From: Eikenella halliae
Lineage (GTDB): Bacteria > Pseudomonadota > Gammaproteobacteria > Burkholderiales > Neisseriaceae
DNA: 64,000 nt
Direction of reading: 5' to 3'
NCBI RefSeq assembly: GCF_001648475.1
Contig: NZ_LXSQ01000017.1
Span: 1 to 64,000, forward strand
Shown: positions 51,079 to 59,734 of the stretch, piece after piece
Numbering within the stretch: the stretch's first letter is position 1
Layout of the letters: each line of letters begins with the position of its first letter
Notes under the pieces: generated by a model
What the model saw: the letters and a program-made list of their open reading frames with translations, nothing else
The model's database searches: none
What the model was told of the DNA's origin: nothing
Translations under genes and position numbers: made by a program

Positions 51079-53106
51079 CTAAAACCGCCATTCGGTGCTC
51101 ACGCCGATGGCGCGGGGGCGTTGGTAGAGCGAGTCGTGGCGGTCGTTGGTGGACACGAAGATCGGGCGGCGGCTGTTGAACACGTTGTCGGCATACATCG
51201 ATACGCGGCCGTGTTTGAAGTTGTAGGCGGCGTAGAGGTTGAGCTGGCCGTAGCGCTTGATGCGCCCGACTTCGGCGTTGTTGGCGGCGGAGTAGTAGCC
51301 GCCGCTGAAGCGGGCGTCGCCGCCGGCCTCCCAGCCGGAGGGGTGCTTCCAGGCCACGCCCAAGGTGGCGGTGTAGCGCGGGGCACGGCCTAAGCGGTTG
51401 CCTTCGATGCCGCTGCCGGGATAGCGGCGGATGTCGGTGTGCAGAAGGCCGAGCCCGGCGGTGAGGCGCAGGCTGTCGAGCGCCTGCCAGCCGGCCTGAA
51501 TTTCCGCACCGTAGGTTTGCACGCTGTTGGCGTTGCGGATCACCACGGAGTTGGGTCCGAGGTAGAAGGGGAGCTGCATGTCTTTGTAGCGGTTGGCAAA
51601 AAGGTTGCCGCTCAGCTCGATCCGCCGGTCGGGCGTGCGCCAGCGGGTGTAGAGCTCGATGTTGTTGATGTATTCGGGCTGGTAGGTGTAGGTGAGCACG
51701 GGGCGGCCGAAGGTGATGCCTGCGCCGCCTGGGTTGTAGCCGCGCGCGAGTTTGAGGCCGACGGTGAAGTGTTCGCCCGGGCGGTAGGAAAGGTCGATTT
51801 TGGGCAGGAATACGGTTTGGCCTTTGTCCAAATCCAGGTGCAGGCTGGCACCGCCACCGTGGCGTTGGTGCTCTTCGCGCTCAAGGCGGCCGGCAAGGGT
51901 GAGGTTCCATTGCGGGGCGAACTGCCAATCGGCTTCGGCAAAGGCGGCATACACGCGGTTGGCGTCGCTGAACTTGTTGCGCCCGCCCACGCTGCGGATG
52001 TCTACGGTTTCGTCTTGGCTGCTGCGGAAGAAATACAGCCCGGCCAGGCCTTTCACGCTGCCGCCTTCGGGGCGGTAGTGCAATACGGGCTCCCACTGCA
52101 CTTCATGGCCGCGCAGGGTGGCGGGCACACCTTGCGGGTGTACGGACATGGGCAGGTGGATGCGGTCGTTGTCGTAACGGGCGTACACCAGCTTGTTTTC
52201 GAGCTTGAAGCTGTCGCTAACCTGCCAGGAAACGTCCCAAATGCCGGAGCGGGAGCCGGTTTCAAATACGGGCTTCTGCGGCAGGAAACGGGCACTGGCG
52301 GTGTTGCCCATGATTTCGTTTTGCGGGGCGCGCGATTTGATGTAGTTGAAGGTGAGGCGGCTGAGGAAGTTGGGATAGGCCTCGGGCGTGAAGAGCAACT
52401 TGAAGCGGATATTGGTGTTTTCCACGCGGCGCGGGTTGCCTGCGGGGTCGTAATGCACGAAGGGCTCGTAACTTTCGCGCTGCTGGCGCTCGGCGCTCAG
52501 GCGGAAGGCGAGGTTGTTTTTCACAATCGGGCCGGATACCATCAGCGCGCCGTTGCGGGTTTTCTGGTTGCCCACGCCCAAGCGCACCGCGCCTTCCCAT
52601 TCCTGAGTCGGGTCGTTGGAACGCATCACGATGGCACCGGCCACGGCGTTCTGCCCGCGCACCAGGCTCTGCGGCCCGCGCAGGACTTCGACCTGCCGCA
52701 TATCCCACAGCGATTGCGTGCCGAAGGCGTATTCGTTGTAAGTGGCGGAGCGGCCGTCTATCGACAAATTCAAACGCGGCCGCGTACCGGCGAAGAAGGC
52801 CACCGCGCCCACCGCCGGGCCGGAACCGTCCACGCCGCGCACGGTGGGCAAATCGTTGCCGCTGCCCAAATCCACGGTATTGACGGTTTGTTTGAGCAGG
52901 TCGGTGGCGGAAAGCTTGTGGCCGCTGCGGTCGATATCCGGCGCGGTGAACACATTGTGCGACGTGCCGGTTTGGAACACGGTGCGGCTGCCGCGCTCGC
53001 CGGTCACCACAATATCGGGCAGTTGCGCGGCGGCATCGGTTTCTTCAGCGTGGGCGAAATACGGGGCGGCGGCCAGCAGGGCAAGCAGGCAGGCATTGAG
53101 TTTCAC
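51079..53106 (-). CDS. TonB-dependent outer-membrane receptor
   Basis: 675 aa starting with GTG behind AGGAG. The signal peptide ends at AHA (about residue 20). A TonB box-like DIVVTGE follows, then the plug domain (LRGPQSLVRGQNAVAGAIVM). A 22-strand barrel ends in the usual terminal Phe (STEWRF). The barrel has a GRLEREEHQRHGGG loop. The ligand is unknown; iron-siderophore uptake fits the neighbouring transporter and TetR gene. Confidence 0.92.
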   Translation of the reverse strand: MKLNACLLALLAAAPYFAHAEETDAAAQLPDIVVTGERGSRTVFQTGTSHNVFTAPDIDRSGHKLSATDLLKQTVNTVDLGSGNDLPTVRGVDGSGPAVGAVAFFAGTRPRLNLSIDGRSATYNEYAFGTQSLWDMRQVEVLRGPQSLVRGQNAVAGAIVMRSNDPTQEWEGAVRLGVGNQKTRNGALMVSGPIVKNNLAFRLSAERQQRESYEPFVHYDPAGNPRRVENTNIRFKLLFTPEAYPNFLSRLTFNYIKSRAPQNEIMGNTASARFLPQKPVFETGSRSGIWDVSWQVSDSFKLENKLVYARYDNDRIHLPMSVHPQGVPATLRGHEVQWEPVLHYRPEGGSVKGLAGLYFFRSSQDETVDIRSVGGRNKFSDANRVYAAFAEADWQFAPQWNLTLAGRLEREEHQRHGGGASLHLDLDKGQTVFLPKIDLSYRPGEHFTVGLKLARGYNPGGAGITFGRPVLTYTYQPEYINNIELYTRWRTPDRRIELSGNLFANRYKDMQLPFYLGPNSVVIRNANSVQTYGAEIQAGWQALDSLRLTAGLGLLHTDIRRYPGSGIEGNRLGRAPRYTATLGVAWKHPSGWEAGGDARFSGGYYSAANNAEVGRIKRYGQLNLYAAYNFKHGRVSMYADNVFNSRRPIFVSTNDRHDSLYQRPRAIGVSTEWRF

Positions 53107-53150
53107 TGCGGTTTTCTCCTTTGTTGGTTCGGCTCGGCGAGCGCAATAAA

Positions 53151-53190
53151 AATTTACAGATTTACATTAAACATACATATACTGTAAATT
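53151..53190. promoter_or_regulatory. Candidate operator between the TonB receptor and TetR genes
   Basis: AATTTACAG at 53151-53159 and CTGTAAATT at 53182-53190 form a perfect 9-bp inverted repeat over 22 bases in the divergent intergenic region. The AT-rich block between them may hold promoter elements for both directions. A TetR regulator or Fur could bind here. Confidence 0.5.
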
Positions 53191-53256
53191 ATAGAAAGCA
53201 ACAAAAGATAATGCAAGCGATTATCGAATGCTTGCCAATAAGAAAGGGATTCCCAC

Positions 53257-53844
53257 ATGCCCCACAGCAAAAAACGGCAGGCACTGCGCGAAGCAGCGAA
53301 AAACCTGTTTTACACCCAAGGCTTTGCCGCCGTTTCCGTAGAAGCCATTTGCACCGCCGCCCACACCAGCCGCGTAACCTTCTACAAATACTACTCCGGC
53401 AAAAACGCACTGGTGCAGGAACTGTTTGCCGAACAGAAAGAACAGGTACGCAACCGGCTCGAAGGCCTGCTGGCACAGCAATGCAGCCTGGAAGAAGCCG
53501 CTGCCGCCCTATTCGCCATCCAACGCGAATCCATGGCCGAACTCTATTCCGCGCCCGTACTCGACGACATCGCCAACGTGGCCGATTTGGAGCTGGAACG
53601 CTTCTTTCACAGCATGGAAGAAGAGAAATATCAGTTTATGCGCAGCTTTTTTCACACCCTGCAACAGCGCAAACTCATCCACCACAGCCTGCCGCCCGAA
53701 CTCATCGACCTATTCATCCGCCAAATGGACAGCCTCATGCGCCACCCCGGCCTCGCCGAACTCTACGCCCCCGCCCCGCAACGCCTGCCGCAGGATATAT
53801 TGCAACTCCTGCTCTACGGCCTCACCAGCCGGGAAGCAGAATAA
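53257..53844 (+). CDS. TetR-family regulator, divergent to the TonB receptor
   Basis: 195 aa. The N-terminal helix-turn-helix (LREAAKNLFYTQGFAAVSVE, then CTAAHTSRVTFYKYYSGK) is a typical TetR domain; the C-terminal ligand domain is variable. It is 150 bases from the receptor start, in the opposite direction, and probably controls it. Confidence 0.87.
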   Translation: MPHSKKRQALREAAKNLFYTQGFAAVSVEAICTAAHTSRVTFYKYYSGKNALVQELFAEQKEQVRNRLEGLLAQQCSLEEAAAALFAIQRESMAELYSAPVLDDIANVADLELERFFHSMEEEKYQFMRSFFHTLQQRKLIHHSLPPELIDLFIRQMDSLMRHPGLAELYAPAPQRLPQDILQLLLYGLTSREAE

Positions 53845-53859
53845 GGCCGTCCTGCTAAA

Positions 53860-53893
53860 CAAAAGGCTACCTGAAATTTTCAGGTAGCCTTTG
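53860..53893. terminator. Inverted DUS terminator between two tetR genes
   Basis: AAAAGGCTACCTGAAA and its complement. It lies between two convergent genes. Confidence 0.7.
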
Positions 53894-53936
53894 ACGTTAC
53901 GGTGGGCAAGCATCAAACCCAATATTTCGTTCCGCC

Positions 53937-54512
53937 TCACGGCAGCAGCAGCCGGCTCATTTCCGTCCAGGCTTGGCGGACTTCGGGCAGGTGCAGCGGC
54001 AGGTCGCGGCTGAAGAAGTAGCTCATGCTGCCGAGAATGAGGGTGGCGAGCATATCGGCCTGGTAGTCCCAATCTTTGCCGGGGTCGGCGTTGGGCAGGG
54101 TGTGGGCAAAGCGGAGGAATTGCTGTTTAATCAGTTTGTGCATATCGCGATAGAGGTGGTGGCGGCGGGTGTCCACTTTCCACAGGGCGAGGATGAGGCG
54201 GCGGCGGCTGTGTATCCAGTCGGAGGCTTCGGGCATCATGTTGAGGAACACATCAAAACTGCCGGCCTGGAAGCGGGTGATAATGTATCGGCCGTATTCG
54301 GCTTTGAAGTCGGCAATCATCTTGCCGGCCAGGTCGCTTTTGCCGGAGTAGTATTTGTAGAAGGTGGAACGGTTTACCGGGGCGCGTTCGAGGATATCCT
54401 GCACGGCGATTTGGGCGAAGGGTTTTTCGTGCAGCAAATCCACAAAGGCTTCGCGGATGGCGCGGTGGGTTTTGATGATGCGGGGATCGGTATAAGTTTC
54501 GTTTTCGCTCAT
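53937..54512 (-). CDS. TetR/AcrR-family regulator of the efflux cluster
   Basis: 191 aa. The HTH is REAFVDLLHEKPFAQIAVQD with RAPVNRSTFYKYYSGK, closely resembling the first TetR protein in this helix. The C-terminal part (MMPEASDWIHSRRRLILAL) is of the TetR_C type common in drug-efflux repressors. It is divergent to the efflux genes and likely represses them. Confidence 0.87.
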   Translation of the reverse strand: MSENETYTDPRIIKTHRAIREAFVDLLHEKPFAQIAVQDILERAPVNRSTFYKYYSGKSDLAGKMIADFKAEYGRYIITRFQAGSFDVFLNMMPEASDWIHSRRRLILALWKVDTRRHHLYRDMHKLIKQQFLRFAHTLPNADPGKDWDYQADMLATLILGSMSYFFSRDLPLHLPEVRQAWTEMSRLLLP

Positions 54513-54564
54513 GTTTGCTCTTTCGCTTCAGGTAGCATCTGGAGCATTTTGCGTTTATCTGTGC

Positions 54565-54600
54565 GCTTAAGCAACTTTTTTACTAATTTCGTATGCTTAA
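54565..54600. promoter_or_regulatory. Candidate operator before the efflux operon
   Basis: TTAAGCA (54567-54573) and TGCTTAA (54594-54600) form an inverted repeat in the divergent promoter region; GCTTAAGC at 54565-54572 is itself a palindrome. Confidence 0.35.
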
Positions 54601-54685
54601 TGATACGCGGAATTGCTTTTTAATGGTATGCAGCTCTGTATTGGAGACTTACACTCAAATCATTCTTATTGCCGAGGTATTCTTG

Positions 54686-55669
54686 ATGAAACGCCTACCC
54701 AAATCTCTGCTTTTCCTGCTGTCGCTTGCTGCACTTGTCGGCATCGGCTTTTTTGCATTCCGCCAATATGCCGCGCCCGATCCGTTGGCGGGCATCGCGC
54801 ATGCCAACGGGCGGCTGGAGTTTGCCCGCATGGATGTGGCCAGCCTGTATGCCGGGCGGGTGGAAGAAATAACGGTGAGCGAAGGACAGTTTGTGGAAGC
54901 GGGCACGGTGTTGGCGCGGATTTCTTCGCAAACCGCCGAGGCGCAGCTTTCTGAAGCGCAGGCGGGCAAGACGCAACTGGAGCAGACGGTGCGCCGCGCA
55001 CAGGCGCAAATCGAGGCGCAACGCCAGCAGCTGCGAACCGCGCAGATGGAGGCAGACAACGCCCGCCAGCTGTTCCGCGACAATTTAATCTCGCAGGCCG
55101 AACTCAACACCCGCTTGGCACAGCGCGATGCGGCGCGGGCGGCGGTGCAGGCGGCAGAAGCGGCGCGCAACGAGGCGCAGGCCGGCGTGGGGCAGGCGCG
55201 GGCGAAAATGGCGCAGGTGTCTTCCGTTATCGGCGATTTGTCGGTGCGCGCACCGCAGGCCGGGCGGGTGGAATACCGGCTGGCCGAGCCGGGCAACGTG
55301 CTGCCCGCCGGCGGCAAGGTGGTGAGCCTGTTGAACCTGAACGACGCAAGCATCAGCCTGTTCCTGCCCGCGCCCACGGTAAACCAAATCCCGCTGGGCA
55401 GCGAGGCACGGATTAAGATGGACGGGCTGGATGCGGTGTTCCCCGCCAAAGTTACCTATATCGCCTCAGAGGCGCAATTCACGCCCAAATTTGTGGAAAC
55501 CGCCGAAGAGCGCACCAAGCTGATGTTTCGGGTGAAACTGCAGATTCCTGCCGACGTGGCGGCCAAATACCAGGGCTACCTGAAAGGCGGCATGACGGCC
55601 ACCGGCTTCGTGCGCACCGACTCCAAGCTCGCCTGGCCGGCCGATTTGCAAACCCGCCTGCCGCAGTAG
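54686..55669 (+). CDS. HlyD-family periplasmic adaptor
   Basis: 327 aa from the ATG at 54686. It has one N-terminal membrane anchor, a biotinyl-lipoyl-like half motif (MDVASLYAGRVEEITVSEGQ), a coiled-coil hairpin (about residues 85-180, rich in Gln/Ala/Arg), and a beta-barrel part. YbhG-like adaptors link ABC exporters to an outer-membrane channel. The ABC gene starts 9 bases later. An in-frame DUS encodes QGYLKGG. Confidence 0.9.
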   Translation: MKRLPKSLLFLLSLAALVGIGFFAFRQYAAPDPLAGIAHANGRLEFARMDVASLYAGRVEEITVSEGQFVEAGTVLARISSQTAEAQLSEAQAGKTQLEQTVRRAQAQIEAQRQQLRTAQMEADNARQLFRDNLISQAELNTRLAQRDAARAAVQAAEAARNEAQAGVGQARAKMAQVSSVIGDLSVRAPQAGRVEYRLAEPGNVLPAGGKVVSLLNLNDASISLFLPAPTVNQIPLGSEARIKMDGLDAVFPAKVTYIASEAQFTPKFVETAEERTKLMFRVKLQIPADVAAKYQGYLKGGMTATGFVRTDSKLAWPADLQTRLPQ

Positions 55670-55678
55670 GATGCAGCC

Positions 55679-58462
55679 ATGCCGAACGCCATCGAAATCA
55701 GCCAACTCTCGCACGCCTACGGCAAAGTGCAGGCCTTGCGCGACGTGTCGATCGCCATCGGGCGCGGCGCCACCGTCGGCTTGATCGGCCCCGACGGCGT
55801 GGGCAAATCCACCCTGCTCTCGCTGATTGCCGGCGTGCGCATGCTCCAAAGCGGTGAAGTGCGCGTGCTCGGGCACAATGTGGCGCACAAGGCCGAACGC
55901 GAAGCGCTGCTGCCGCGCATTGCCTTTATGCCGCAGGGCCTGGGCAAAAACCTCTACCCCACGCTTTCCGTGTATGAAAACATCGATTTCCACGCCCGCC
56001 TGTTCGGCCTGAACAAACACCAGCGCAAGCAGCACATCGAGCGCCTGATGCTCTCCACCGGCCTGGCGCCCTTTGCCGGCCGCGCCGCCGGCAAGCTCTC
56101 CGGCGGCATGAAGCAGAAACTCAGCCTGTGCTGCGCCCTGGTGCACAACCCCGACCTGCTGATTCTGGACGAACCCACCACCGGCGTCGACCCGCTTTCC
56201 CGCCGCCAATTCTGGACACTGGTGCGCGAGCTGCGCGCCGAAAATCCCGGCATGACCGTGCTGGTGGCCACCGCCTACATCGACGAAGCCGAACAGTTCG
56301 AGCAGCTGCTGGCCATGGACGACGGCCGAATCCTCGCCCACGGCCGCACGCAGGAAATCCTCGCGCAAAGCGGCTGCGCCACGCTGGAGCAGGCCTATAT
56401 CAAAATGCTGCCCGAAGGCAAGCAAACCCATTGGGACGACTCCCGACTGCCGCCCTTCATCCCCGACGATTCCCTGCCGCCCGCAATGGAAGCGCACAAC
56501 CTCAGCAAACGCTTCGGCAATTTCACGGCGGTAAACCACGTGAGCTTCCGCATCCGCCAAGGCGAAATTTTCGGCTTCCTCGGCTCCAACGGCTGCGGCA
56601 AAAGCACCACCATGAAAATGCTCACCGGCCTCTTGGACGCCAGCGAAGGTGACGCCACGCTCTTGGGCGAACCAATCGACGCAGGCAGCACCGCCGTGCG
56701 CCAACGCGTGGGCTATATGTCGCAGGCGTTTTCGCTGTATGAAGAACTGAGCGTGCGGCAAAACCTGGTGCTGCACGCAAGGCTGTACCGGCTGGGCGAA
56801 AAGAGCAACGCCGCCATCGAAGCCGTGTTGCAACAATTCGAACTGGCCGACCTGGCCGACGCCACCCCCGCCGCCCTGCCCTTGGGCGTGCGCCAACGCC
56901 TGCAACTGGCCGCCGCCTGCCTGCACCGCCCGCAGGTGCTGATTTTGGACGAGCCCACCTCCGGCGTAGACCCCGCCGCGCGCGATATGTTTTGGCAATA
57001 CCTGTTCCGCATGGCGCGGGAAGAGCGCGTAACCATTTTCGTCTCCACCCACTTCATGAACGAAGCCGCCCGCTGCGACCGCATCTCGCTGATGCACCGT
57101 GGGCGCGTGCTGGCCGTGGGCGAACCGGAGAAACTGCGCCGCCGCCAACACGCCGATACGCTGGAAGAATCGTTTATCCGCTATTTGGAGCAAGACGAAG
57201 CCGCCGAAGCGGCAGAAAGGCTACCTGAAAGCGCACAAAGTGAGCTTTCACAAAGCAAAAACTCTGTTACAGAATCTGCCCAAGACAGGCTACCTGAAAC
57301 CGAAAGGCTACCTGAAAACCATGCCGCCCCATCCAGCCTGCTCTATTGGCTTTCCGCCGTATTTACCTTCGCCCGCCGCGAAGGCAAAGAACTGCTGCGC
57401 GACCGCATCCGCCTGATGTTTGCCCTGCTGGGCCCCTTGGTGTATCTGATTTCAGGCAGCCTCGGCGTGTCGTTTGACGTAAACGAAATGGACTTCGCCG
57501 TGCTCGACCAAGACCAAAGCCGCTACAGCCGCGAGCTGACGCAGGAGTTCGACGGCTCGTCCTACTTCCGCCAGCGCGCCAGCCTCGCCGCCCGCAGCGA
57601 CATCAACGCTGTGCTCACCAACGGCAGCGCGCGTATGGTGATTGAAATCCCGCCCGGCTTCGGCAAAGACCTCACCCTAGGCCGCCGCCCGCAGCTGGCT
57701 TTCTATTTCGACGGCTCGTGGCCGTTTGTGGGCGAAAACCTCCACGGCTATGCCCAAGGCATCCTCAACCGCTATATGGCCGAGCTCTACCGCGAACGCG
57801 GCATCCGCATCAACACCGGCGGCGGCCTGCAAACCCGCTTCATCTACAACCCCACCTTCAAAAGCATCAACGCGCTCACGCCGGGCTTTTTAATGCTTTC
57901 GCTGATGATGATTCCCGCCATGCTCACCGCCCTGTCCGTGGTGCGCGAAAAAGAAATCGGCTCCATCATGAACCTCTACAGTTCGCCCGCCTCCACCTTC
58001 CAATACCTTTTCGGCAAGCAGCTGCCCTATGTGCTGCTCTCGTTCTTGAGCTACCTGATCCTGCTCGGCGTGGTGGTGTTCGGGCTGGGCGTGCCGCTGA
58101 AAGGCTCGTTTATCGCGCTCACGGCCGGCGTGCTATGCTTCGTGTTCGCCTCCACCGGCTTCGGGCTGTTGGTGTCTACCTTCGTGCGCAGCCAGGTGGC
58201 GGCCATTTTCGCAGCGGCCATTCTGGCCATGATTCCCGCTCTGAATTTTTCCGGCATGCTCTATCCCGCCGCCACACTCAGCGGCGCCGGCAAGTGGATC
58301 GGCATCTTCAGCCCCACCAGCTGGTTTCAAACCATCAGCCTGGGCGTTATCACCAAAGGCCTGGGCTGGCGCGACGTGGACACGCTGTGCGGCACGCTGT
58401 TGCTGTTTTTCGCCGCCTATTGGCTCGCTGCCGGGCTGCTTTTGAAAAAGCAGGAGAAATGA
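55679..58462 (+). CDS. rbbA: RbbA-like ABC protein: two ATPase domains fused to an ABC-2 permease
   Basis: 927 aa. ATPase domain 1 (about residues 5-230) has Walker A GPDGVGKST, signature LSGGMKQK and Walker B LLILDEPTTGVD. Domain 2 (265-500) has GSNGCGKST, a degenerate signature region (PLGVRQRL) and VLILDEPTSGVD. A linker at 505-550 contains three DUS-encoded RLPE units. Residues 555-927 form an ABC-2 permease with six helices (MIPAMLTALSVVREKEIGSI). RbbA/YhiH is found with YhiI- and YhhJ-like partners, as here. It was named for ribosome binding but is probably an exporter part. Confidence 0.88.
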   Translation: MPNAIEISQLSHAYGKVQALRDVSIAIGRGATVGLIGPDGVGKSTLLSLIAGVRMLQSGEVRVLGHNVAHKAEREALLPRIAFMPQGLGKNLYPTLSVYENIDFHARLFGLNKHQRKQHIERLMLSTGLAPFAGRAAGKLSGGMKQKLSLCCALVHNPDLLILDEPTTGVDPLSRRQFWTLVRELRAENPGMTVLVATAYIDEAEQFEQLLAMDDGRILAHGRTQEILAQSGCATLEQAYIKMLPEGKQTHWDDSRLPPFIPDDSLPPAMEAHNLSKRFGNFTAVNHVSFRIRQGEIFGFLGSNGCGKSTTMKMLTGLLDASEGDATLLGEPIDAGSTAVRQRVGYMSQAFSLYEELSVRQNLVLHARLYRLGEKSNAAIEAVLQQFELADLADATPAALPLGVRQRLQLAAACLHRPQVLILDEPTSGVDPAARDMFWQYLFRMAREERVTIFVSTHFMNEAARCDRISLMHRGRVLAVGEPEKLRRRQHADTLEESFIRYLEQDEAAEAAERLPESAQSELSQSKNSVTESAQDRLPETERLPENHAAPSSLLYWLSAVFTFARREGKELLRDRIRLMFALLGPLVYLISGSLGVSFDVNEMDFAVLDQDQSRYSRELTQEFDGSSYFRQRASLAARSDINAVLTNGSARMVIEIPPGFGKDLTLGRRPQLAFYFDGSWPFVGENLHGYAQGILNRYMAELYRERGIRINTGGGLQTRFIYNPTFKSINALTPGFLMLSLMMIPAMLTALSVVREKEIGSIMNLYSSPASTFQYLFGKQLPYVLLSFLSYLILLGVVVFGLGVPLKGSFIALTAGVLCFVFASTGFGLLVSTFVRSQVAAIFAAAILAMIPALNFSGMLYPAATLSGAGKWIGIFSPTSWFQTISLGVITKGLGWRDVDTLCGTLLLFFAAYWLAAGLLLKKQEK
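57451..57462 (-). repeat. DUS dialect variant inside rbbA
   Basis: TTCAGGCAGCCT, the reverse complement of AGGCTGCCTGAA, encodes SGSL in the first permease helix region. Confidence 0.4.
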
Positions 58463-58463
58463 T

Positions 58464-59585
58464 ATGCGCCAATGGATAAGCAACGTTTGGTATCTGGGCG
58501 GCAAGGAAATCCGCAGCTTCTTCACCGATTACGCGCTGTTTGCGCTGTTAGTGTTCATGTTTACCTTTTCCGTGTATTCCGTGTCGCAAAACGTCACCAC
58601 CGAAGTGAAAAACGCCGCGCTGGCCGTCTACGACCAAGACCGCAGCGCGCTCACCTACCGCATCCGCGATGCCATGATCGCCCCGCAGTTCAAACAGGTA
58701 GACGACATTGACGGCAGCCGCATCGACCGCGCCATGGATTTGGGCGAATACAGCTTTGTGCTGGTTATCCCGCCCAACTACACCGCCAACCTTCTGGCCG
58801 GCAAACGCCCCGAGCTGCAATTATTGGTGGACGCCACCGCCATGTCGCAGGCCGGCGTGGGCTCGGTGTACATCGGCCAAATCGTAAACCGCGAAACGGC
58901 GGCCTATCTGGGGCGGCACGGCAACGCCACGCCCTTCGAGCCGGTGGTGAACGTGCTGTTCAACGAAAACCTGCGCAGCGAATGGTTTATGCCGCTCAAC
59001 CAGCTGGTGGGCAACGCCACCCTGCTCACCATCCTGCTGGTGGGCGCGGCCGTGATCCGCGAGCGCGAACATGGCACGATTGAGCATTTGCTGGTGATGC
59101 CGGTGGATGCGAACGAAATCGTGATGGCCAAAATTCTGGCCAACGGCCTGATTATACTGGTTTCCTCCCTGCTCTCGCTGCTGTTGGTGGTGCACCGCGC
59201 CGTGGGCGTGCCGATTAACGGCTCGTTGGCGCTGTTCGTGTTCTGCGAGGCCGTGTATCTGTTTGCCATGGCCGGGCTCGGCGTGCTGCTCGCCACCCAG
59301 GCGCCCACCATGCCGCAGTTCAGCCTGCTGTGCATCATCGTATATATCGCCGTGTTCCTGCTCTCCGGCAGCACCTCGCCCATCGAAAACCTGCCGCCCT
59401 GGCTGCGCAGCCTTTCCGAGCTCTCGCCGATGACCCAATTCACCGCCCTCTCCAAAGACATCGTCTTCCGGGGCGCCGGCTGGAGCGTGATCCGCCACCG
59501 CGTGGCCATCACCGCCGTGTCCGGCATTCTCTTCACCGCCATCGCCGTGATCCGCTTCCGCCGGATGCTGGCACAGCAGAATTAA
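58464..59585 (+). CDS. ABC-2 type transporter permease (YhhJ-like)
   Basis: 373 aa, starting 1 base after rbbA. One N-terminal helix, a large extracytoplasmic domain (about residues 45-170), then five helices with VGAAVIREREHGTIEHLLVM, the ABC-2 signature. It pairs with the permease half of the RbbA-like protein. The substrate is unknown. Confidence 0.9.
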   Translation: MRQWISNVWYLGGKEIRSFFTDYALFALLVFMFTFSVYSVSQNVTTEVKNAALAVYDQDRSALTYRIRDAMIAPQFKQVDDIDGSRIDRAMDLGEYSFVLVIPPNYTANLLAGKRPELQLLVDATAMSQAGVGSVYIGQIVNRETAAYLGRHGNATPFEPVVNVLFNENLRSEWFMPLNQLVGNATLLTILLVGAAVIREREHGTIEHLLVMPVDANEIVMAKILANGLIILVSSLLSLLLVVHRAVGVPINGSLALFVFCEAVYLFAMAGLGVLLATQAPTMPQFSLLCIIVYIAVFLLSGSTSPIENLPPWLRSLSELSPMTQFTALSKDIVFRGAGWSVIRHRVAITAVSGILFTAIAVIRFRRMLAQQN

Positions 59586-59587
59586 AA

Positions 59588-59626
59588 GAGGCTACCTGAA
59601 AAAAGAAGACGGGTTTTCAGGTAGCC
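59588..59626 (+). terminator. Inverted DUS pair after the permease
   Basis: GAGGCTACCTGAAAA and its complement with a 12-base loop; a second pair follows at 59669-59709. Neither has a T-run, so read-through to the outer-membrane gene is possible. Confidence 0.4.
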
Positions 59627-59734
59627 CAAACGGTAGACTGCCCAAGAATCATGCCCGCCACCTAGCCGAAAGGCTACCTGAAAAACCACCCGTACATTTT
59701 CAGGTAGCCCCTATCCAAGGAAAAGGAAACCGCC

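Noticed and set aside
51439..53187. 582-codon open frame opposite to the TonB receptor
   Set aside because: Shadow of a GC-rich gene; the receptor is clearly coded on the reverse strand.
55466..57193. 575-codon open frame opposite to rbbA
   Set aside because: Same artefact; both ATPase domains lie on the plus strand.
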